Source of the DNA: Proteromonas lacertae
Lineage: Eukaryota; Sar; Bigyra; Opalinata; Proteromonadidae
Direction: 5' to 3'
DNA: 64,000 nucleotides
Assembly: GCA_002245135.1 (NCBI GenBank)
Contig: NGBS01000003.1
Location: forward strand, 1 to 64,000
This document shows, one piece after another, positions 22,981 to 31,836 of this stretch (the first letter of the stretch is position 1; each line of letters opens with the position of its first letter). A program made the translations under genes and the position numbers. The notes beneath the pieces were generated by a model, which did no database searches, was not told the origin of the DNA, and saw only the letters and a list, made by a program, of their open reading frames with translations.

Positions 22981-23884
22981 TTGGTCAAATAATGTCATAT
23001 AACATAAATCATACTGTAAATCTTGTAGCTTTGTGAATAATGGAATATTACTACATAGTAAATATTCAATTTGTCCATGAATTGGACATATCTTTCTCAT
23101 ATATACTTTCTATTAATAATATATATAAACAATAATATATTATACATCTTCATTTATAAATATATGACATTTTATCCATTCAAATTGCTGTTTGGAAATA
23201 TCTTTACTACATAATAAACACAAAGAAAATGTATTATATAATAACGATGACATATCCATAGAGGATGTAGCTACTAATAAAGAAGAAGATGAGGATGAAG
23301 TTGTTCTGTCAAATATATCAAAAGCATCAGTTTTTATTGGATTAAAATGCTCTGAAGGAATTGGATCTAATAATGTAACTGGTGTTTTATCTGGTTGTTG
23401 ATATCTTTCAAAATGGAAAAAAACGAAAATATCTATATCTGTGTATATGTATTCCATTTGAAATAGATTCTATTATATGAAATGAGATTATTAATTATAT
23501 ACATCAAAATAGAATTGAAGTTGTTCTCTTCTTTGTGCTATAAACTCGTACGATAGATTTAGTAGAAATTGTTTTTTTGGAAACATGGGTAAATCCTGGT
23601 ATTTCTTTTTTATCTATAATAATTATGAAAAACGAAAATGTACCTTATTATGAAATTCCAATAGTTGACTATACCTGTAAAATAAAGTCCAATGTTGTCT
23701 GTACATATATATTTTGAAATTATACAGATTAAAATGCGCTGAGTTTACTATTTGGTTAGTTGAAAATACAAAAACTTCAATAGCATATTGCTAAAATTTT
23801 ATAAATAATTACTTATACTACATAACCTTTAGTTCTATCTGTTCCTATAACTCTAACTTTTATTTTATTACTCTGGTCAATCAT
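21631..23884 (-). CDS. PX-domain protein fused to radical-SAM-like (MJ0619/Tes-type) region
   Basis: The start at 23884 gives a short leader, then a PX domain across four exons, with RYSQLLEFHNK, LPMFPKKQFLLNL and FIAQRREQLQFY matching the Y..F..L, P.FP and RR.QL signature of phosphoinositide-binding PX domains. After a Ser-rich linker comes CLLCS followed by VYMRKICPIHGQIEYLL, very like the N-terminal Zn module of archaeal MJ0619/tetraether-lipid-synthase-type radical SAM proteins (C-x2-C and K-x-CP-x-HG). A later piece, SPNDYFPLSC, resembles their DFFPLPC segment. The radical-SAM CxxxCxxC motif expected between them is not visible; a poly-Asn tract sits there. I infer a catalytically dead or misassembled enzyme targeted to membranes. 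The PX assignment is firm; the second is moderate. Confidence 0.6.
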
Positions 23885-24008
23885 GTTAAAGCAGCAAATC
23901 CGAGACAAATAATAACCTCAATTATCCAATACACTTTAAATTTGAAGATCTTTTATTGAATTAAATAAAAAAGATTGGCTTGGCTTGATAAGTTCGAACA
24001 TAAAAAAG

Positions 24009-24811
24009 ATGTTTTCTCGAATTTCAAGATCTTCTACCTGTGTAATCAGAAATATCAGAGTATTTATATCTTATGCATTAACTTATTTATTAAACGAATA
24101 GAGTTTTGCTTCACAAAGAAAAGCTTTAGTGGCAATAGCTGATGGAACTGAAGATATAGAATCAATTGCTGTAATAGATTTATTGAGAAGAGCTAATATT
24201 GATGTTACTGTTGCTTCTGTTATGAAGAATAAAACCGTAACAACTGCTCATGGTGTTAGAATTGTATGATATTGCTTATCACAATAATAGGAAGGAGATA
24301 AATTAATTGACGAAGTAAAAAATGAATCATTTGACTGTATTGTATATCCAGGAGGACTTCCAGGTGCAGTATGATTTATATATGATTGTAATAATCATAG
24401 GACAATCTCAGAGATTCAAAAGTATTAACTAAATTAATCAAAAAACAAAAAGAAAATAAGAAATTATGTGCAGCTATTTGTGCTTCACCAGCTGTTGCAT
24501 TTGAAGTATATATATATATATAATTAACATTATTATTATATAGACACATGGAATATTAAAAGGAGAGAAAGCTACCTGTTATCCTGGATTTGAGACTCAA
24601 TTTAAAACTGCAAAATTTGAAAAAGGAAAAACAGTTGTTACATCCAATAATGTTAGTATATAATACTATTTATTAATTATCTTGTTAATTAGTCACTTCA
24701 AGAGGACCTGGAACCACAATTCCTTTTGCTTTAGAGATAATTAATTATTTGGAAGGAACAAAACAAGCTCAAGAGATAGCAGATCAGATTGTATTCGAGT
24801 GGAAACATTAA
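24009..24811 (+). CDS. PARK7: DJ-1/PARK7 family protein
   Basis: Six exons. A short Arg/Ser-rich leader (MFSRISRSSTCVIRNIR) could be a mitochondrial presequence. The DJ-1/PfpI domain follows: ALVAIADGTEDIE at the first strand with the conserved acidic residue, YPGGLPGA, and the nucleophile elbow CAAICASP, whose Cys corresponds to human Cys106. ATCYPGFE and TSRGPGTTIPFAL are also typical. Proteins of this family act in oxidative-stress defence and glyoxal or acyl-phosphate detoxification. Divergent from the PX gene, 124 bp between starts. Confidence 0.92.
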
Positions 24812-24925
24812 TTATTATTTAATAAAGAATATTTGATTGATTTACATTCTAAATGTAATTTACGAATGTAATTTACATTTTTTTTTCATTTTTGTTTTTT
24901 TGACTGATTAAAAAGAAATTTTGCT

Positions 24926-25340
24926 ATGCTTTTGGATTATTATCAAATATTAGATGTTTCTTCAAAGGCTACACAATCAGAAATTAGAGAATCATATATC
25001 ACTTTAAGTAAAAAGTACCATCCAGACAAATCAAATAATGAAGTTGATCCAGAAATATACAAACAAATACAAGAAGCATATAGTGTTCTTTCAGATGAAG
25101 AAAAGCGAAAGAAATATGATAGTCAAATAGATGGTATTATTTATCATTATCATAAATATAGCTGAGAGAGTAATACCTGATGAAACCATAAAAAAACAAG
25201 AATTAGTTGAAACAAATGGAACTTTTTCTTATACATGTCGTTGTGGTGATAAATATACATTGAGTAAAGAAGATTTAGATGAATTGCCTGTTTATGTGCA
25301 ATGTGAATCATGTAGTCTATATTTATGTGTTAATTATTAA
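24926..25340 (+). CDS. DPH4: DPH4/DNAJC24: J-domain plus CSL zinc finger, diphthamide synthesis
   Basis: N-terminal J domain with YYQILDVSS, the invariant HPD in KKYHPDKSN and [16 protein letters not shown] 28-nt intron after SQID joins to the C-terminal CSL/DPH-type zinc finger: C-x-C (TCRCGDKY) and C-x2-C (QCESCSLYL). This two-domain arrangement of about 129 residues defines DPH4/DNAJC24, which stimulates Hsp70 and carries redox-active iron needed for the first step of diphthamide formation on eEF2. Confidence 0.92.
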
Positions 25341-25416
25341 AAGATTTTATTATTTACATCATCAAACATCATAAAACTTTAGAAAATAATCTTAATGCAT
25401 TATAATTATAAATGAG

Positions 25417-26613
25417 TTAATTTAATATTGGAGGAATTATTGTTGGAGGTGGTTTTATATTCAGTTTGTCTTGAATTAACTTTATCTTTTCTTTTATTCT
25501 TTCTTCTCTTTCATCTTTACGATATATTTTCCATTCAGATTCACATGCTGTTACGTTCTTTTCTTGCAGTCTTCTAGTATGTCTTACATAACCATCTTCA
25601 ATTTTAATAGTTGTTCTTTTCAAATATGGACTATTACCTCCTACAAAATGTGTTTCAACTTCATATATAGCTGGCAGGTTTGTATATAAATTCTTTGCAA
25701 CATATTCCCATTTAAATACACAATATTCTCTATATAAGTATATATCTGTATCAGGAATATTTGCATCAAATTGATCATATTTGCCATACATTTCAGTGTG
25801 AAACATAAATGAAATAAACATAAACCAGTTATATCCTTTATAATAATTATTATTATGAATCATTTCTAATATATTATTCTCTTTAACTGGAATGATTATT
25901 TCATCCCAATCAGCAATAATTAATGATTCTGATCTATACATATTTCTATACAAACAATCGTTATTCTTATAGATTTGACCATAATCATTACCTTTTATTT
26001 CATATTCAAAAGTGATATTCCATGTTATTACTTCAATTATTCCTAACTCTTCATAATAATTAAATACTTTTTCCACTTCTTTTGAAACATTGGTTTTGTA
26101 TATTGTAAAATGATCTACTCCATAATGTCTATATGATTCTATTGTTTGAATTACTCTATTTACTGCTGTATAATTAACTGTTTTACATATACAAACACTT
26201 AACTTATATTTATTTTCTTCTTCTGATAGTTTTGGGACTGATATACTTACCCTATTAATGATTAATTCATCAGGATATTTATCCTCAGCTACAGGAACTA
26301 GGAGATGACCATGAGGTTTTTTATTTATCATATATGGTGTGTAAGTATACTTACATACTTCAATTATGTTATTATATTTAATAAGACAAGATACATTTCC
26401 AAAATCCTGTTTGTTGTTTTGTAATATTAACCTTATTGATTCAAATCTTTCATCATAATATAAACCTGTAACCACAACATTATCATACAATACTTTATAC
26501 AACATGAGTTTTCCATAGTTGAAATTTCTATTAAATGATTTTTGTCTATATAAAAAGGTTGATAATGAAATAATTAATGCTAATAAAGTAGTAAAAGGTA
26601 TTATTACATACAT
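25417..26613 (-). CDS. Glycosyltransferase family 92-like, type II membrane protein
   Basis: Single exon, 398 residues. N-terminal signal anchor (VIIPFTTLLALIISLSTFL), then a catalytic region with KLSVCICKTVNYTAVNRVIQ, ESYRHYGVDHFTIYK and LIIADWDEIIIP. The acidic DWDE is the DxD-type metal and nucleotide-sugar site in the expected GT92 (DUF23) context. Such enzymes act in the Golgi lumen, for example as beta-1,4-galactosyltransferases on fucosylated N-glycan cores. The acceptor here is unknown. Confidence 0.82.
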   Translation of the reverse strand: MYVIIPFTTLLALIISLSTFLYRQKSFNRNFNYGKLMLYKVLYDNVVVTGLYYDERFESIRLILQNNKQDFGNVSCLIKYNNIIEVCKYTYTPYMINKKPHGHLLVPVAEDKYPDELIINRVSISVPKLSEEENKYKLSVCICKTVNYTAVNRVIQTIESYRHYGVDHFTIYKTNVSKEVEKVFNYYEELGIIEVITWNITFEYEIKGNDYGQIYKNNDCLYRNMYRSESLIIADWDEIIIPVKENNILEMIHNNNYYKGYNWFMFISFMFHTEMYGKYDQFDANIPDTDIYLYREYCVFKWEYVAKNLYTNLPAIYEVETHFVGGNSPYLKRTTIKIEDGYVRHTRRLQEKNVTACESEWKIYRKDEREERIKEKIKLIQDKLNIKPPPTIIPPILN

Positions 26614-26674
26614 TTTTATTTATCTTCATATTTTAATATTTTTGAAACGAGTGTATTTTTGAAACTTTATAAAA

Positions 26675-27820
26675 ATGAATAAGAATGTATTATATATCCT
26701 TTCTACATCATTGTTGTTTATTGTTGGAACTTATGCTTTTCCAGAGAGTTTTATTCAACCTTTGATCAAGGGTGAGATTTATAAGGATAAGTATACTTTG
26801 TTCCTCATTTTTAAAATTATATAGAAAGCTTATAATAATATCTGGACCATCAGGAAGTAATAATTGAATATATATTTATGTAATAGTTGGTAAGACACAC
26901 TCAATATCACAATATGAATATGAGTTTGAGAAATTAGATATTATTTACTATGATCGTAATGTATTTGGTGAAACAAATGTTACAATTACAGATTTATTAA
27001 GTCAATTGTGTAATCTAGCACCCAAGGTAATAATAATAGATCATATAACTGATTTAAAAGAAATATTTATTGATACACGTATAAATGTAATATTAATAAT
27101 GTAATAGTATTGAAATATATGAAGAATTCATATCCACATTGTCAAAAGGCGAAATATGCTCTAATCTACACAATATCATCAGAAGTATATGATATAATTG
27201 CTGATAAAAACAACAAGAATAATTTTATAGAGAATTATTTGTTATATCCATACACTAAAGATGTTTTTCAAAAGCAAATTTCAGATGAGCAAATTCAATT
27301 AATTTCATATCCTTTAATATCAAAGAAATTTGTTGCAAAATTAGTTCAGAATAAAATAATGATGCTTTCAGGTTTATCAAATAACAATGATGATAAAAAG
27401 TTTAATAAAATCGTTCAATTATTTTCTGATTTTAATAACAAAGACGATAATGACATTTATGATTATTTAAGAATAAAGATTTCCAAAATAGATGATGATG
27501 TTATAAATAAATATGTAAAGAATATCAATAATATTGGAGATTGGATAGAATACAAAGATAGGGTTATATTGAAATCAAATTTAAATGACATTGTAAGTTT
27601 ATTATCATCGAATTTTGTTGATTATCTAAAAAGAAATTATAAAAAATGTTTAGATAATGATAAAGTAAAGAAATCAAATAAATATTACATTGAAACACAT
27701 CCAATACATTTGTTTATCTATTGGGATGAAGTAGAAGAAAGTATTAAGATGTTAAGTGGATCTCCGCTGTGGAAATCTTGTTTAGTAACAATAGATGATG
27801 TAATTAACAATTTTAAATAA
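26675..27820 (+). CDS. Secreted/ER-lumenal P-loop NTPase, unknown family
   Basis: Signal peptide (MNKNVLYILSTSLLFIVGTYAF), then over four exons a P-loop IIISGPSGIGKTHS (Walker A) and KVIIIDHITD (Walker B). A long helical, Asn/Lys-rich C-terminal part follows. A 29-nt intron (donor GTATAAATG) in CTLLKYMK keeps frame. A P-loop ATPase behind a signal peptide is unusual; torsins are the known ER example, but the Walker A sequence and C-terminus do not look torsin-like. The last 160 codons are copied downstream at 30475-30975. It lies in a region of gene remnants upstream of the Crinkler/RHS-like cluster. Confidence 0.65.
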
Positions 27821-28254
27821 GTCATTTTTGTGTTATTACTATTGTGGGTAGGCAGAACGAGACTGGACAAAACCCTTTTCCATATTTGATAAAATATTTA
27901 TTAAGCATAAAGTTAAAGATTTTTTAATTTGAATAATAATAATATTAATTATTAATATTGAATGTAGATCCAGTATTGAACCAAAACTACCAAATGAAGT
28001 ATATTAAAATGAAGAGAATGGAAAAATATATGGAAATTATTAACAATTGCGCAGAAAGAAAAGAATACAAAAATAGTTTATGAGAATAAATTGAATTTAT
28101 GATTAATTTAGAATGTAAATAATGCTTAGATGAAAGTAACAAAAATGAAAATGTTATAATATATAAAAATAATACTCATATGAATAATGATAAAGAATTT
28201 TTTAAATATTATCCGTTTCATATATTTGAGTGAGTTTGAAGTTTGAAAATAAAA
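27821..28254. other. Intergenic stretch with decayed coding fragments
   Basis: After a short GC-richer patch (about 27846-27875) come several short frames, for example one from about 28009 reading MKRMEKYMEIINNCAERKEY before a stop. No continuous gene can be built. It looks like remnants of a coding sequence with the same Asn/Lys/Glu composition as the neighbouring genes. Confidence 0.35.
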
Positions 28255-28880
28255 ATGAGAGCAGAAGATGAATACAGAGGTCAAAAGGCAAATAATATAT
28301 ATCTTTATTTTGTAATTGCCATATTAATTTTTATGTTGACAGATTTAATAATTAATAGCAGTATAGATTTTGATGATTATTCAAACAGCGGTGTATGTAA
28401 AGACCCAGCGTGTTTAGCTATGAGAATTATCTTATTGGCGTATTAATTGGTTGTTATTTGTCCATTTTTAGAGTTGAATGTGTTTGTATAATGCTATGTC
28501 TAATTTGTATCATCTTTATTATGTGTCAAACATATTTATATAAAGTTGGTATGGTTGGTTATTTATTTAGACAAATTCCAAATATTATTTATCCTACAGT
28601 CGTTTATTTACTATTAACATCAATATTAGGAATATTAAGAATTGTATATTTATTTATTTATTTATAATGAATGTAGCTAAGATCAGCAAAAAAAATGCCA
28701 TTAATTACTTTCTGGGATAGTCCTGTATTTACTATAACATTCATTTTACAGAAATTGTGTTTTCCATTTTTTTATGTAATTTATATAAAAGCAGCGTTAA
28801 TTTTAGGAGATCCAAAATTCTACAATAAAGATGAATGGATTAATATATTTGGAAATGATCTTCCAATGAATGGTTTATAA
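28255..28880 (+). CDS. TMEM138: TMEM138-like ciliary transition-zone membrane protein
   Basis: Three exons give four hydrophobic helices in about 160 residues. The C-terminal helix and loop read LQKLCFPFFYVIYIKAALILG followed by DPKFYNKDEW, closely matching the end of TMEM138, which has an RLGDPHFY-type motif after its last helix. TMEM138 acts with TMEM231 and the MKS/JBTS module at the ciliary transition zone. The first intron is best placed at donor GTGTTTAGC, joining KDPA to VECVCIMLC in frame. If correct, the organism has or had cilia. Confidence 0.7.
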
Positions 28881-29002
28881 TTAATTTTTACTATTATATT
28901 TGTTTGATTGCTGGTTTTAATTAACTGCTTTCAGATAAAAACAAACAATTAAAACTACTTATTAAAAAAAGAAATAATAATTTTATAAAGGAAATGAATT
29001 GA

Positions 29003-29626
29003 TTATACTAAATCAAACACTATAAATATCAACACTATCAAAATCCATATCATTATCAGGAAATAATTAATTGTCAAGGCAATCCTCTTCTCAATGATAA
29101 CAGCTACGATGATTAATAATATAAATATCATCAGCGCCATGATGTTTACAGGATCAGCATCATTACCATTTCCATCATTTCCATTACCGTTTCCATCATT
29201 ACCATTACCATCATCTCGACGATTACCTCGACGATTACCTCTATTTTCATCACCATCACCACCATTGTTGTCCTGTACATTAAGTCGATTATATATCATT
29301 CCATTAGCATGTAATATGCTTCTACCTTGTATAAATTTTCTATTTGACGCATAATTCTAAACTAATAAAATATTCAACTTACCACATAATCAGCATTGAA
29401 GTGAGTAAAGAGAAATAGAAGCCTATAGCATTTAAAATTATATAACTATACTGATATTCTACTGAAACCATAGTTGTCACTGCTAGACTTGAAGAATTCT
29501 CATTTTGTTCATGATCTAATGTTGATTCGAATTTTCTATTGATAATTGTGGGTAAAATGTAAAGTACTCATTATTTTCACATAAATTCTTTTCGTTATAT
29601 TCGATAATACTATCTAAATAATTCAT
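29003..29626 (-). CDS. Multi-pass membrane protein with Gly/Asn/Asp repeat linker
   Basis: Three exons. Acidic N-terminus, a hydrophobic helix (IILNAIGFYFSLLTSMLII), a loop (KFIQGRSILHANGMIYNRL), a low-complexity linker of NRRGNRRDD and GNGNDGNGND repeats, then two more helices up to the end. The second intron (donor GTGGTAAG, acceptor CAAATAG) is the only placement found that keeps frame. No family recognised. It lies in an accessory region and may be fast evolving. Confidence 0.5.
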
Positions 29627-29749
29627 TATTCAATCAATAATAAAAGTAAAAGTGATCTGCAGTTATGAAAAAATATTTTCATACACCAAATATTTGAAAA
29701 AGTTACAGAATTTAATAAATATAAAAGTGTTTATGGGAAATATAAAAAA

Positions 29750-30470
29750 TGAAAGTAATAAACAATGAAATCAGTTCTACTATTGTTAATAATAGATTGG
29801 GACACGATATAGTTAGTAATGGTTGAGTGATGTGAAAGTGAGAATTTAAGAAGAAGAAATAAATGGAGTAGAATCAATTTTAATGAATGGAAATGAGATA
29901 TTTTGAAAATTATTGAAAGATGATAAATTCGAAGGAGAGTATTAGAGATTAGTGGAGGTTGTAGTAAAGAATCCTTTTTGTTATTAGAAATGCACTATGG
30001 GGGTGGTCATACTGATATAAACTGTAAAAATGTATGTGAGATCTTAAAAACGATTAATTCCTCTATAAAATATTCGTAATAAATCATCTTGATGATACAC
30101 TACATTTATGTAATATAAAGATAAGAAAATTAAGTGAATTGAGTGAAAGATACTTAGAATGTAATGGTTTAAGATATATTAAATTCATATTAGAAAGTCC
30201 AAAATTATTAATAAAAGATGATACAATAATCTTAAATCAGTTAATAGGAAAGTAACATGAAAAAATAAGAAAATGTATATGTTTATGTTATACTTAATTT
30301 TGTCGATATAGACTTAATAATAAAATATCTACATACCTTGAATGGCAATGATGAAAATGAGATAAGCCAAATAATCATAGATGAAATTTTGGTTTAATAA
30401 AAAGTAAATCATTATATTCTATGATTGTTGTTTTGATAGTTAAAAACTAACATCATATTCATATCTATGT
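29750..30470 (+). pseudogene. Decayed coding region (possible BTB/BACK-like remnant)
   Basis: Short plus-strand frames with stops carry protein-like pieces: LLEMHYGGGHTDINCKNV, then LCNIKIRKLSELSERYLECN and IKFILESPKLLIKDDTIIL. The last two have the helical spacing of a BACK domain, which often follows BTB domains, but the match is weak. Multiple stops and lack of splice signals argue for a dead gene. It abuts the duplicated NTPase fragment. Confidence 0.35.
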
Positions 30471-30474
30471 TACG

Positions 30475-30975
30475 AAATTAGTTCAGAATAAAATAATGAT
30501 GCTTTCAGGTTTATCAAATAACAATGATGATAAAAAGTTTAATAAAATCGTTCAATTATTTTCTGATTTTAATAACAAAGACGATAATGACATTTATGAT
30601 TATTTAAGAATAAAGATTTCCAAAATAGATGATGATGTTATAAATAAATATGTAAAGAATATCAATAATATTGGAGATTGGATAGAATACAAAGATAGGG
30701 TTATATTGAAATCAAATTTAAATGACATTGTAAGTTTATTATCATCGAATTTTGTTGATTATCTAAAAAGAAATTATAAAAAATGTTTAGATAATGATAA
30801 AGTAAAGAAATCAAATAAATATTACATTGAAACACATCCAATACATTTGTTTATCTATTGGGATGAAGTAGAAGAAAGTATTAAGATGTTAAGTGGATCT
30901 CCGCTGTGGAAATCTTGTTTAGTAACAATAGATGATGTAATTAACAATTTTAAATAAGTCATTTTTGTGTTATTA
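30475..30975 (+). pseudogene. Perfect copy of the 3' end of the secreted NTPase gene
   Basis: These 501 bp appear identical, base for base, to 27338-27838, covering the last 160 codons, the stop and 18 bp of 3' flank. The copy lacks the signal peptide, Walker A and Walker B, and its left flank is unrelated. An ATG in frame could give a 153-residue protein, but without the NTPase core it is most likely a truncated duplicate. Absence of silent differences means very recent duplication, gene conversion or an assembly artefact. Confidence 0.85.
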
Positions 30976-31378
30976 TTGTTGTTTTTATTTGAGGATTTTT
31001 TACATCTATTTTACAGGATTAAAATTACTCCAATGATTTTATATAACAAAAAAATAGAATGTAGCAATCAAAGGAATTGAATTCTATGTTATAAAATTCT
31101 GTTGATATTTCTTTCTATTCTTCTTTCGATATTCCATCTAATTACACATCAATTTCACAAAAATACTTTTATATTTATAAATATTTAGCCGTTTCTTTCA
31201 TCATTTTTCATTTTTTCTCTTTAAATCATCATTACGTATTGATAATGATATAATAACATGAATAGATTGATATATAGTATATTTTCTTTTATTATAACAT
31301 TATTAGAATGATATTAATTGTTTATAAGAAATTACAAAAGAGAGAGTGATATATAAGAAAAAGAGTGAAAGAATAATC

Positions 31379-31496
31379 AGAATCGTTCATATCTACAATA
31401 AAGCACCGCATCCCATCAGAACTGCGAAGTTAAGATTGTACGAGCTATGATAGTAGTACAGTGGGGCACTCTGTGCGAAGTCATAGTAACGATTCT
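31379..31496 (+). rRNA. 5S ribosomal RNA
   Basis: 118 nt. The ends form a perfect 9-bp helix I (AGAATCGTT with AACGATTCT). The core GCATCCCATCAGAACTGCGAA is followed by GTTAAG, the conserved loop B/loop A region of eukaryotic 5S rRNA, and AGTAGTACAGTGGGGCACTC occupies the box C region. A T run follows directly, as for RNA polymerase III. Only one copy is seen in the window. Transcription would use internal control regions (box A, IE, box C). Confidence 0.9.
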
Positions 31497-31500
31497 TTTT
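31496..31500 (+). terminator. Pol III T-run terminator of 5S rRNA
   Basis: Five T residues directly at the end of helix I, with further T-rich sequence downstream. Confidence 0.7.
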
Positions 31501-31836
31501 ATTCTTTTTGTTTATTTCTTTTTTCTTTCTTTTTATTATGATGTTTAGGAGGTATAGAAACAATAAAATAACACAAACAAATAGAATTAAACTCAATCGA
31601 TAATTAATTAGTTTTTATTACAGGTTTATTGCGATGTATCTTTTAGTTTTGTTTATCAATAGCACCATTTTTTTACAGCACAACCACTTTATAAAACCTC
31701 TCCTTTTTTAAAATCAAATTCTGATTAAATATCTCAAAGCCTAACCAATCTTTTAAATATTTAGTATTTTATTAAAATTGCATTTATAATCAAATTAAAA
31801 TAAACATATAATAATAATAATAATAATAATAATATC
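31501..31836. other. Spacer between 5S rRNA and Crinkler/RHS-like gene
   Basis: AT-rich, no convincing coding frame. It contains an ATA/AAT microsatellite at about 31808-31834 just after the stop of the minus-strand gene, and probably its 3' UTR. Confidence 0.4.

Noticed and set aside
26675-27820. Torsin identity for the secreted NTPase
   Set aside because: Walker A is GPSGIGKT rather than the torsin GxTGTGKN and the C-terminal region is unrelated by eye.
31393-31596. 67-residue minus-strand frame
   Set aside because: It runs through the 5S rRNA gene in antisense and has no homology or splice support.
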